From Nissolia schottii (lineage: Eukaryota > Streptophyta > Magnoliopsida > Fabales > Fabaceae): a stretch of 64,000 bases of DNA. The stretch's first letter is position 1. Each line of letters starts with the position of its first letter. The position numbers and the translations under genes are program-made. The stretch spans positions 641,335-705,334 of the forward strand of contig QANU01102670.1 of assembly GCA_003254905.1 (NCBI GenBank), in the 5' to 3' direction. Positions 11,958-25,640 of the stretch are shown here, piece after piece. The notes beneath the pieces were generated by a model. That model did no database searches, was not told where the DNA came from, and saw only the letters and a list, made by a program, of their open reading frames with translations.

Positions 11958-13661
11958 TTATGCGTGCCTGCGCCTTTTAGCATTATCCTCTGTGAATAAC
12001 TCCCAATTATTATGATTAAGGTGGCTCAAGTCATCCAGCTCTGCAATGGCCAGCAAGTACTGGGTAAGTTTCACAAGCTCCTGGTCGCTATCTCGATTAG
12101 CATGAGCCTTCCTGAATGGTTTAATTATCAAACCATTCTGTGGGTTCATCACAAAATTTCTCCGAAGGTCATCAAACATGATAGTATTTGAGGCATTGTA
12201 GAACTGAAATAAAATAAGAAAACCACCATCATGGTTGTCAATTGCGAAAATGAAAAACAGATATAGATTACAACAATTAGACCGCTAAATAATTACTTTG
12301 CAATTTCTTAGTTTTTTTTTTTTTCTTCCTGGTGTCGTGTTTCTCCCAGATAAAAATTGAATGACTCATTTTTCTGTTGGTATGATATGAAAATGCTAAC
12401 AATTCTATTAACCGAAAGAAGAATAAATGGCATGAGTATGATATTTATTGTATACCTCAGGGAACTGAGCCCAAATCAAACCTAGTGGCTTGCAATCAAA
12501 GACCCCACGAGACGATGACTGGACAGTGATCATTGCTAAGTGGTCAAGAAGTGCCGTGATTTTGTAGTTAGGGTTGTCCAGAACCCCAAGTTGCCCCATC
12601 TTGAGGTTAATCCACTTCATGCTGCAGGAAGTAAACCATTCCAATTCCATGAAAATGTTAAACATATACATAAAAGATTTGTTCGAGTTATTTTCCCAAA
12701 AGAATTTGATACGAAATACACTACAATAGGAGTAAACGATGGCACCTGGTTGCAGACCATATCATAATGTCATACTCCGAATAAACCGAGGTAAGAAACT
12801 CATGAAGGTCTGCGGAATAAGACCACAAAAGATGGCAGAGCCATGAGGCAAAAAAAGGTTTGCACAAGACTAATTAAAGATAAAGAAGTTAAGAGATAAC
12901 ATACAAGGTCTCATGAGTTGAAGAGGGTTCTCAGCAGGGGAGCGATGATCAAACAAGGTGTAATCGATATCAAGAACAAGGAGCTTCTTTCCTTTCCTAC
13001 ACGGGTTTTTAAGCTCAATCTGTTTGCATTTTTTGATGTATAATCAGACACCGCATAAGTGAAATTTCACACCACACAGAATTAGTAATTAAGTAATCAC
13101 AAAACAATAAAATCGACCTTGAACTGGGTGATGCGTCTTCTGAGCTTTTGCTTGTTGACTTCCATGTCCTTGATGTCAACAATGTCTTCTTGACCTAGCT
13201 CGAAATCATCCACAATCTCAGGCGAATCCACCGGATCAACAATTATATCCTCTTCCGTAGTCCTGCACACAACATCATCATCATCATCATGATTCATATC
13301 AATTTGCATTTCATTTCCTATCACGTTTCGCATTTGGAAAGAACAGAGAGAAAAAAGGGGAAACCCTACAATTACGATACCCGATCATTGTCATCTTGAA
13401 GGAGGACTTGAGGGGAAGCTGGGAGAGCAAGAGAGCGTCGTCGTTGAGCTTGGAACCAACTTTAGGGTAAAGAAGCTTCTGGCGAATGGGCAAGACGCTG
13501 GTGAGCTGGCAGATCCGGCGCTTCAGCTCGCCCACCGTGTCGTCGCCGCAGACACGGACGGTGTACTCCTTGCCGCTCCATTTGACGGTGAGGGTCACCT
13601 CCTCCTGCTCCTCCTCCGACGATGTCGCTGCTGCTGTTGTGGAAGATTCTGGCGCCGCCAT
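11958..13661 (-). CDS. UBLCP1: Ubiquitin-like domain-containing CTD phosphatase
   Basis: Six exons on the minus strand, 13381-13661, 13118-13262, 12905-13019, 12746-12809, 12456-12621 and 11958-12203, join in frame to about 338 residues. An N-terminal ubiquitin-like domain (about residues 20-90, including [14 protein letters not shown] and KMTMIG) precedes a HAD/FCP1-type phosphatase domain. The catalytic motif is [13 protein letters not shown] (Asp159, Asp161). Later motifs include [20 protein letters not shown] and a basic KRRR tail. In animals UBLCP1 dephosphorylates the nuclear 26S proteasome and can act on the RNA polymerase II CTD; the plant role is inferred. The start ATG at 13661 sits in a strong context (accATGGcg); the longer open frame upstream begins at GTG, not ATG. 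A degraded partial copy lies at 15378-16145. Confidence 0.93.
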
Positions 13662-13974
13662 GGTGACTACGCTACTACTGATACTGCTGCTGATAGATGA
13701 CGCAGCACCCACTGTACTGTTCTGTTCCTTCCTTTGCCCTCACTCACCCACCCCTCACCCGATTACACCTTTCACTTCAATCAGAATGCCAAGGCTTTGT
13801 ACTGCTTTTTAATTAATCAACTCATTCTTCTCACTTTTAGTTTTATTTGTGACCTATTTTACTCCTAATAAATTTTGAAAATTGTAATTGCTAAAAAGGA
13901 AACTTAAAAAAGGTGGCTAAGCCCAAAAAGAATACTAGAATACAGATTCTCATCAATTGGTGGACTTTCAAAAT

Positions 13975-14165
13975 GAGTCCGACCCGTTTACCCGGTTAAG
14001 TAGACAGACTTTACATGCAAAAAAATAAGCCTACGAAAATTCGAAAAAAAAAATTGGACCTACCCTTTAGGCCAGCAGACTGACCATAAACGAGCCAGAC
14101 CCTAAAAATAGACATATTTTTTGCCCGAACCTAAACGGGTCGGGCCGGTCCGTTAGACGGCCATA
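13975..14165. repeat. GC-skewed repeat fragment, possible hAT-type remnant
   Basis: A short island of phrases such as 'gacccgtttacccgg' and 'cgggtcgggccggtccg' stands out in AT-rich DNA. Similar 'gggtcgggc'/'aacccggttcagccc' phrases recur near 38380-38940. In dicot genomes such text commonly belongs to short non-autonomous elements. I cannot see clean terminal repeats, so the class is uncertain. Confidence 0.35.
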
Positions 14166-14649
14166 ATTGGTAGGTACATATTTACTAGCGTATCATACCC
14201 ATGAAATCACTGCTTTCAAAATGATTAATTTGCCCTTTAATATTAAAAAAATGTGATTAAAAGTTAATTTTTGTTATAAAGATGAAAAAACTAAAAAAAA
14301 ATATTTTTTTTGAAAACTATTTCATTAAGTATGTGCTTAAATGTTGAATACAAATTTTTTTAATTTAGATTATTCTTAGTGTCATCTAATCAAATTTTGC
14401 TAAAAGAACTATTAACTTTTTCACTCATTATTTAAAAGTCATATGAAATAATATAAATGAAATAGTTTGATTGGATAACAAGATAGAAATCTTTACACTA
14501 CAATAAGTGCATAATAATTAATCTGATATATAAAAACTAATTACTTTAGTTAAAAAAAAGTATATTTAATCAACTAAACTAAAATCAAACACACTGGTGT
14601 GAGAATTTTTCCTTTTCTAACTATTTTTAAATAAAATATAACTTCTATT

Positions 14650-14830
14650 ACCAACCAAAGTTGGGTATGGTGGTAAGCAAGTTGCACTATTTGAGTTAAC
14701 ATAGTTCTAGCTTTACAAGAGTCTATTTGAGTTAAATTAAGTAGAATATAATTCGCAAATGTAACAAATTAACTGGCTTGAATAAAATGAGGACAAAGAG
14801 AAAGCGTGGAAAGAACAGAGCTCTACAATT
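14650..14830. repeat. Direct repeat of intergenic/3'-UTR DNA, left copy
   Basis: The text around 14655-14810 ('agttgggtatggtggtaa', 'acaaattaactggcttgaa') recurs at about 16490-16650 ('gagttgggtgttgtaataa', 'aaatgtaacttcttgcctt'). Both lie beyond the 3' ends of YY1-type sequence when read on the minus strand. This is expected if the whole UBLCP1-to-YY1 segment was duplicated in tandem. Confidence 0.65.
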
Positions 14831-14899
14831 TCCTGAAGCAAAAGATAACAAAACTGAAATTTTGCAGATGAGTAAAACAAGAAAAAAGGGAGAGAAGGT

Positions 14900-15377
14900 A
14901 CAAAAAGAAGTGGTATCATAGAGATGTCATAACTAACTTGGGTTTTCATATTCTGTATCTTCAACATAATCATCATCTTGTCCTGCATATCTCCAACCAT
15001 CTTTGACATTGTTGCGATCCTCAAGTCTTTGTTATCTTCTTCATCGTAAGTTTCCTCTTCCACAGGCCAATGTTATTTTAGTTTGGTTTGGGCTTACTTT
15101 GCTTCTGAATTTTAGAATTCAACCGTTTCCTTCCCACCATAAGCATCTTGGTCAATTGCTCCATCCATTTCAATGTCAGCATTAGCCTGAGCATGCTCTG
15201 CATTTTAATCAGAGATATGCCCTGGACGCTCCCTCCCTCTTCAAATGTTGTTTACGCTTGCATTCATAGACGTAGGCCCTTCATAAAGACATGCAGAACC
15301 ATTTGCCCCTCCAGAAGGTTTAGCAGTTGTTTTTGTTAGCTTTTCTGAGGGTGGAGTATACTTTGTCACCTCCACTG
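14900..15377 (-). pseudogene. Truncated copy of the last exon of the YY1-type zinc-finger gene
   Basis: This matches the last exon of the intact gene (17228-17760) over most of its length. It covers the acidic C-terminal tail, the KPNL/KQSK region, the histidine side of the fifth zinc finger and the TPPSEK stretch. Small deletions destroy the reading frame; one removes the second cysteine region of the finger. At about 15377 the similarity stops within about 8 bases of the exon's 5' end and switches to UBLCP1 sequence. The copy therefore has no upstream zinc-finger exons. Confidence 0.88.
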
Positions 15378-16145
15378 CTGTGGATAACTCCCAATCTTTG
15401 TGATCAAGGTGGCTCAAGTCATCAAGCTTTTCAATGGCCAGCAAGTACAGGGTAAGTTTCACAAGCTCCTGATCGCTATCTTGGTTACCATGAGCCTTCC
15501 TGAATGGTTTAATTGTCAAACCATTTTGTGGGTTCATCACAAGATTTCTCTCAAGGTCATCAAACATGATAGTATTTGAGGCATTGTAGAACTGAAATAA
15601 AACAAGAAACCGCCGTCAAGACAACTAACGAGATCACAGTTGATTGGATAAGACAATAGAATTTGACACGAAATATACAATAGGAGTAAATTATGATGGC
15701 ACGCAGGAGCTTGCAGACCATATCATAATGTGATAATCCGAATAAACTGAGGTGAGAAACTCGTGAAGGTCTGCAGAAGAAAATCACAAAGAGAGGGAAG
15801 GGCCATGCCATCATCATATATGTATGTAGTTACAAAGAGGTTTACACACAAAGACTAGACTGAAGTGAGAGAGAGTGAAGTTAAGGATGGATATCCAGAA
15901 CAAGGAGTTTCTTCCCTTTGGTACCAGGATTTGGAAGCTCAATCTGAATGCAGGGATGTATTCATGTACAATCAGGTAACACATAAGTGAAATTCAAATG
16001 AGCAAAGAAAATAATGAATGGGAGCTTGAAGGGTTTCCTGTGTTTGCATCATTCTGGAAATAACACATTTCAAATTAGGAAACCACCCTACGATTACGAT
16101 CGAGAGACCCGATCATGGTCATGGATTTGAGAGGGGGGGCAATGA
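15378..16145 (-). pseudogene. Decayed partial copy of UBLCP1, fused to YY1 sequence
   Basis: On the minus strand, pieces correspond to UBLCP1 exon 1 end (about 16085-16140), exon 3 (about 15885-15945), exon 4 (about 15690-15775) and exon 6 (15378-15593). Exon 5 is gone: the intron 4 and exon 6 acceptor regions lie within about 60 bases. The exon 2 coding part is not recognisable. From 15567 to 15241 an open frame runs from UBLCP1 exon 6 ([16 protein letters not shown]) straight into YY1-derived residues ([13 protein letters not shown]). The join is in frame, but the catalytic part is lost. It is a pseudogene by structure; transcription is unknown. Confidence 0.87.
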
Positions 16146-16489
16146 GCTCCTCTGTAACCGTTCCTCTTCCTCCTCCTTGCCTCGCACTCTATGCAATGCA
16201 CCCTTCACAATTATTATATATTTTAAAAATTAAAATAAAACAAAATATAACTTTTAGACTGTGTTTGGAATCAACTAAATTGATTTGGATTAATCTATAA
16301 TTTAAATCTTATGTTTAGATAAAATAGGGTTTGAATTGATTTAGTAATCATTAGATTGGTGGACTGAGGAATTTTGTCATGTGTAAAACCACTTTTTATC
16401 ACTTGCTATTTTGTTTAAAAGTATCAAATTGAAAATTTTATATTTTAATTATTTTGAAATAAGATAAATATAACTTCTAGCCTGTACTA

Positions 16490-16650
16490 ATAAGAGTTGG
16501 GTGTTGTAATAAACGAGTTATACTTTCAATCACTTGATCGCAGGATTGAGTTACAAATTAATTGAAATATAAAAAAGTTCTACCTTAATTACATTCATTC
16601 TCGCTCCACAAATGTAACTTCTTGCCTTGAATAAAATTAGGAAAAAGAGA
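16490..16650. repeat. Direct repeat of intergenic/3'-UTR DNA, right copy
   Basis: This is the partner of 14650-14830. It lies between the UBLCP1 pseudo-copy and the 3' end of the intact YY1-type gene, exactly where a tandem segmental duplication predicts it. The rest of 16146-17227 shows no gene; 16800-17227 probably includes the YY1 3' UTR. Confidence 0.65.
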
Positions 16651-17227
16651 GAATGTTAAATCAACAAAATTTTCCCGATTCAAACATGCTCAATGATTTC
16701 AAGGCATTGATTGAATTTTCATTTTACCTATTTTTTTAGTTTAGCATGTAAAATAACCGTAAAAGTATATATCATCACACAACTTCTAATACCAACAAGA
16801 TCTGAGTACTAGTGTACCAATTCATGTTAAGATGAGATCTTCACATCACCTTATTTATTATTTATTATGACCTTATTTATTATGTAGATTTTCAACATTG
16901 AAAGAGGGGAGTCGATCATTCCCATTCACGATGGTTTACACAGGTTACATTTCGAAGTCTTCAAAAAAGATTTTGCAGTGATACAGAATCTTCCCAAAAA
17001 TTATGGTGTGACATGAAACTTAAAACAAAGGCCATTTTAGATCACGTTTTATTAATATAATTCTTCCTAATGCTTCCAACAGCAAATACACTCACTGTCT
17101 TTGTATAACAGAAAAATCCTTTCCTGAAGCAAAAGATGAAATTTTGTAAATTAGTAAAAAAGGTAAAAAGAAAAAAAAGGGTACAAAAAAGTGGGCATCC
17201 GTATCATAGAGGATGCCAAAACTATTT

Positions 17228-19924
<2,697 letters not shown>

Positions 19925-21670
19925 GATCCTCTGATCCAAAAATTGAGCGGAAAAAGTATGGTGCTACCCTCTTTCGTTGCAATTCTTTCTAGGGTTTTGC
20001 TTCAGGGACGTAACGGATGAAAGAGAATATTGGAAATTGGGAAGAGAAGAACAGAGCGTCCATGTTCGTGCGGGACGCGGAAAAAGGTTTGGTTCGTGTT
20101 TTCTGTCGAACCGGAAATTGAACCGGGATGGACCGGATCACATTGAGCATGCATTGAGTCAAAGAGTAAATAATTTTCCTAATAATTTTCTTTTTTACAT
20201 CAATTTGATTTAAAAGAAAAAAAAATGGACACCTATTTAGTCATAGTATCTTAAAATTTTATATTAATTTAAATTGATTAACAGGCCAAATGGATTTTCA
20301 GTTAAAGGACATGAACGAAAGCTTGCCACAATGAACTAATTTCTCACTCTTAGACAAACCTCATGTGGTTAAGGATTCTTATTAATAAGCAATTTGTGGC
20401 TTCATTATTGTCCTAAACTACTAATAACAACGTCCATCATATTTAACAAATGATTGGGTTCTTTGAAAATTGATATTTCAAATAAATGTTTCACTTAGGT
20501 GAAATTAATTATGATCTCTCTCGTTATTAATTTTTTTATTGTATAGATTATATATATTATGTGTGGGTCTAATATTCTACTGACAATAAATTAAATTAAA
20601 AAAATTCATTCTAAAGTTCCTGATTTCATTAAAAAATAATTACAAAAATAGGAAGATTAGTCATCTTTGTATCTAGAATAATTTACCATAAAAATCTCAT
20701 CGTCTAAAAGATGTGAGATGCCTTCAGAGAAGAAATAATAATAATAATGAAATGAGATAATAAACAAATTAAAACTGTTAGAAAAACAATGTCTCGTTGG
20801 ATTGAAAGGCATAGATAGAGTAAGAAGAGTGGCACAAGTAAAGTATTTTGTTTGATTTAATTTACCTTTTTATTTTATTTTAATAAGTAGAGTATTGTTA
20901 ATTGATACGAGTGACAACCCATCTGATGAAGAAAAGTCGAGATCCATTTCTTTGTACACTATGCAATCAATCGATCAATTTGGAATCAAAGTTATTCTAT
21001 CAATACAATCCGGATAATCTACAAAAACCACATTTCCTATTTAAAAATACAGATTAATGTGTGTGTAGTAAAAGAAATCAAACAAAACTACATATAATTG
21101 GACGATCGTCGAATGTATGATAATTAATTTTTAAAATGTATAATTTTAATATATTGACACTATAAAAAAATTATATTGACATTTAATTATATACTAACAT
21201 ATTAACAAATATGATTTATTATCATATTCACAACTTAAAAAGTAGTTGTATAACTCATGATTTATATCTATCCTTAAAATAAATTTACAGCACGCAAAAG
21301 GATCAACCGTTAATTTTGACACTTCTTTAAAACTATCAATTAACTTAAAATCAGAATAAGCGGTACGATAATGCACGTGTGTGTGTATATATATATATAG
21401 CTATATCTTTAACTTTCTTAATATATGTATATAATGTTTTAGAATAACTTTATTGGATTGTTGAATAATATTACCATTTTTGCTTTCCTAAATTGTTACC
21501 TAATTATAAGAAACATAAATAGAGTATTTCTTACAAACAGTCCATCATATCATAACTAAATGAGCCATTTCTACATGCAGTTTTTAAACCCTAAACATAC
21601 CTAATTTTTAAACCCTAAACACTGATTTTAAACTAAATTTTGAACCTCTTAAATCTTATATGAAATTATG
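19925..21670. other. Intergenic region upstream of YY1, no gene seen
   Basis: This contains the promoter and 5' UTR of the YY1-type gene near 19925-20150 and then AT-rich DNA with a short TG/TA tract at about 21377-21400. No coding region or RNA gene is supported. Confidence 0.55.
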
Positions 21671-22159
21671 TCAACATCAAACTGGTAAAAGACCTCTAGA
21701 AATAAGCAAAATGTTCCTTATCTCAGCAAGATTCCTCCATGAACATGCATGAAAACTTTTTCGATGATTAGTACCAATATGAATCAGGTCCAAGTAAAGT
21801 TTCTTGACTTGGGAAGGATACAATCCATCAACTGGGAATCCAAAACTCGCCTTGTCGTCACTAATAACCACTAAAAAATTCCCAAGACACATAAGGGGAG
21901 CTTCAATAATATCAACATGTGATATAGTGAACAATCTAGTCCAGTCAACTTGACATTGTTCATTAAGAATTGTCCAAATATCTATCTTATACGTCACAAG
22001 GGAGTAATTGTAGGATATATAACCCAATGTATCCTTGAATCCAATTGCCTCGTTGAAGTATTGCTTGGCTACAAATGGAATAGGAATGCCTTCATATTTC
22101 CCACATTCTCAGTTGGCCGAAAAAATTGATGAAGGATCTTTTAGGTTTGACTGACACTT

Positions 22160-23225
22160 GTTAAACCAATATGTAATACATGTTACCAAGTGGCTTCAAA
22201 TACACAAGAGGGGGTTGAATTGGGTGTGTATGTTATTTTTAAATTCTTTGCTTTCTTGTTAAAAACTACTCAATATTACCACAAATTAAAGATAAGTAAT
22301 GAAGGAAACAATCTTAAGCACACACAAATTAAGGAGTTAAGGGATAGAGAAAATGCAAACTCAATTTATCCTGGTTCAATCACCCTTGTGATCTACGTCC
22401 AGTCCCCAAGCAATCATCTCAAGATTTTCTCCACTATCTTCAAGCTTGAACCTTAGGTGCTTGACAACCTTTACAAGAATGAGTACTCTACTTGAGCCTC
22501 AAACAACTTCCCTTAGGGATCACACCCTAATCAATTAAGAGGGATACCTCACCTTCTTTACAAGAATATGATTTGTGTGTGTTTGAAACTCTCTTAAAGA
22601 GTAGATAATACAATTTGAAGGCCTATAAGTGTATGTATGTAAAACTCTCTCTTAAGCTTTAAAGGATGGCTCAATGATTGCAATAAATGATGTAGAGAAT
22701 TTTGGATGTTAAGGAATTAATGTTCAGCCTTTAATTGATGAGTTTTGTGAGTATTTATAGTGCTCAAGATGATCCTAGCTGTTGTGCATTTAATGCACCT
22801 GAAATAAGCTCTGCAGTACTAGCCGTTGCTGACCCCAGGATACGATTCATTCGAATGACTCATTCAAATGACTGATGTAATGTAGCCGTTGGGGCCTGTT
22901 TTAGTTAGAGTCATTCGAATGTATTTAGGTCATTCATTCGAATGACTTGACTCTGCTAGGATCACCGAATGCGCCAAACCCTTGTCATTCGAATCCTTCA
23001 TTCGATTTCCTTTTGTTCATGAGTTATTCGAATGACCTGTTCATGAGTCATTCGAATGACTTGCTCACGAGTCATTCGAATGTCTCTGCCAAGTTTTGCC
23101 CAAACTCATTTTTTCTCTTATCTTCCTTGATTCCTTGATTCATTTAAAATACTTTAAGAGCATGAATCAATGTTTTCTTTTAATAGCCATCTTAGAAAAC
23201 TATTTTGAGAGATTTAATATACATA
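22160..23225. mobile_element. Repetitive insert inside the F-box pseudogene
   Basis: About 1.05 kb separates the two halves of the F-box pseudogene and has no similarity to that protein. It opens with 'acacaagagggggttgaatt', text I associate with a dispersed soybean repeat, and contains many copies of the palindrome 'attcgaat'. No long ORF is present. I cannot see clear terminal inverted repeats or a target-site duplication, so the exact ends and class are open. Confidence 0.55.
23026..23095. repeat. 24-base tandem repeat around 'attcgaatga'
   Basis: Three adjacent units share the form 'tcatgagtcattcgaatgac' plus four bases. Further isolated 'cattcgaatga' motifs occur at about 22848, 22909, 22934 and 22983. 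The core ATTCGAAT is palindromic. Confidence 0.75.
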
Positions 23226-24009
23226 CACCTTTAACACATTTCCTAAGTCCTAAATCTAGATCTTTTTGAACTTCTTGACTTTAGAAACTTGCTTCTTTTG
23301 TCTTCATCAAAACTTACTTCATGAGCATTCACAATACCTTGCAGTGTTAAACTCTCATAACAAAGTTTCCTAATATTGATACCAGTTATTTTCACTGCAT
23401 CACCCCACTCATTAGTGACAGAATTAAAAATCTTGTACCAATGCAGAGCATTTCCAGGTTTTTTTCTTATAAAGCTGGAGCACACGGTAGTGTACCGAAT
23501 TTTTTAAGTATCTAAAAGCATACCTAAATATAAATAAAAACTTGTGATCCATAACCGGATCATCAAGGGTTCTGAACAACTTGGTTGTTGGATTCCATAT
23601 AAAGATATGGTTATCTAATCCTAAGAGTGAGAATCTAAAGCAACTATTGTCATTGCTAACACCTACAATTGAAAACCACATTGTTCTCCCTAAAATCGAA
23701 AATGGTTTTGGAGATGGAAGATCTATTCCATCTTGAGTGCTAACCCACCTTAAAACATTGTTAGCCTCTTCCTTTAATTGATAACCATAATGCAATAATA
23801 CAGCTAAATCAGACTTGGGAGAAGTTAGCAAATGCTTGAGCTGAAAATCAACACTTGTTAAAAATGTGTACCAATATTTGGAGAGAGTTCTGCATCATCC
23901 GACAGTATGAACATCAACTTTTGAGATAATCTCCTCTACAATATCTTTTGGGAGTGATGACAAGACAAAGTTTCGAGGAAGAATGTAACTCATATTTTTT
24001 TTTAGAGAG

Positions 24010-25560
24010 GATTCGAACATGTTGCTCTTCAAATATTTGAGTGTAGTGTTGTTATAATAACTGAGTAAGAACACCTTCAGCTAACAGGTGGTTGGTGTCT
24101 TATAGCAATAATGCAAAACTTTCATAAAGCATTATAATAATAATTATAAAAATAAAAATAAATGTATAGAAGGGTAAGCACACACGGCAGGAACAATTGT
24201 TAAAGTAATTTACAGTCAATTACACTACAAAAGTTAGTAAATAGATTTTACGTATCTTGTTTAGTACCAAACGTATCTTACTCATTTTCCTTTTAAGCTG
24301 GTGACACTATTCAGACAATGCATATCCCTTATGGAAAGTACTCAATTGACAATTTGACCGTGAATATGGGTGGCTACTTATTTTTTATATATATAAAAAG
24401 CCAATAAATTTAAATATATTTTATTCAAAATTTTCATATTAAAAAATTAATTACTTAATTTTATATGATTAAGTCTATTATAAATGATCGTAAAAGCACA
24501 TCAAAATGATTATGTGTAAGCAGTGGGGCAAGTGCTTCATGCCTGCTACTGTTATAGTAAAAAAAATAATGTCAGAACATTAATTGTCCCACAAAATGGA
24601 AAGGTCCAAACAGACAAGAAATATGGTAATTAATAAAGGGGCAAAAACAACTTTATATAAGTGTAAATATTCATAAATATTACATTAATTATTACAAAAG
24701 TGTTTAACTTTTGTAATAATCATCTCAATAGTCAATTATATAGTAAGTCTAGATCGATTGACGTTAATGTAAATGATTATACAGGTGAAGTGTATCTAAA
24801 GTAATCTTTATAACAAATATTTGGAGTATTTTACTTAAATGCAATGTGTTTTTTCAGCTTGTCATTCAATTACATTAATTAAAATGCATATTTTTTAAAA
24901 TAATAAATTAAAAAATTAATTATTTTTATTTATATGATAATATTTAATTAAATAAAAAAGTTAAATTGTCAATACATAACAGAATAATTAAACTCTTTTA
25001 CTTAATAATAAGATTTACCTTTAATGCATAATTGTATGACATGTATTTATTTATATTTTATCACATTAGTAAAAATATTTAACTCTTATACTCATTTTAC
25101 AAACATCTTACATATGATAATATATGTAATTGAATGATAATATAAAACTCTTATACGCAATAAAAGAGTCAAAACTTATCTCTCTAACTTATGCTTACTT
25201 GAATTGATTCAAATTAGTTATAATTAGTTAAGGTATTTTGGTGATTTAGGGTGGGTTTGTTTTAACTTTAAAAAAATTAATTTTTGATATAAAAATCAAA
25301 AGGCAGAAAACAAATTTTCCTAAAAAGTCAATCCGTTTAACTTCTGAAAAAAATCGAAAACAATTTTTTTGAGATTTAAATTACTATTAAAATTTTAACA
25401 TACTCTTAAAAATAAAAAATAAAAAAAAATCTTAAAATAAACCCGTTTTCGTTTTATTTATTTATTTTTGTGCTCATCCGTTTCCAGGGACTAGTATTAA
25501 TTTAGAATTGATTGGTTCCGTAGTCCATACCTGGAAGTAAAGGAAACCCTAAACCCCCTC
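24010..25560. other. AT-rich intergenic region before the GDI gene
   Basis: I see no coding region, RNA gene or clear transposon. The last roughly 80 bases (CT-rich, about 25556-25600) are probably the GDI promoter and 5' UTR. Confidence 0.55.
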
Positions 25561-25640
25561 TTTCAATTATACTCTCTCTCTCCCCCCATCTCCGAGCTCG
25601 TTTCTTGTGATTGAATCGGAATTGGGATTGGGATTAGGAG

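Larger units (their letters stand above)
21677..23993 (-). pseudogene. F-box protein pseudogene with F-box-associated domain remnants
   Basis: Read on the minus strand, an ATG at 23993 begins MSYILPRNFVLSSLPKDIVE and continues as an F-box (LPKDIVEEIISKVDVHTVG, then LSKYWYTF). A TGA at 23895-23897 interrupts the F-box at codon 33. The frame continues to about 23430 with features of an F-box-associated domain (FLLGLD-like and FIWNPTTKLFRTL). It then shifts frame (GNALHWYKIFNSVTNEWGD near 23440-23400) and is interrupted between about 23225 and 22150 by unrelated repetitive DNA. The C-terminal part resumes at about 22130-21677 (EAIGFKDTLGYISYNY; WTRLFTISHVDIIEAPLMC). F-box proteins recruit substrates to SCF ubiquitin ligases; this copy is dead by a stop, a frameshift and the insertion. 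Confidence 0.75.

Noticed and set aside
13662-13712. N-terminal extension of UBLCP1
   Set aside because: The upstream start would be GTG. The ATG at 13661 has a strong context.
23026-23095. CRISPR-like spacing of repeats
   Set aside because: The units abut with no unique spacers, the context is a plant repeat, and the 31-base array at 49072 is likewise a simple tandem repeat.
23984-24020. Possible tRNA T-loop ('gttcgaatcctct' on the minus strand)
   Set aside because: No acceptor, D or anticodon stems can be formed around it; such phrases are common in dispersed repeats.
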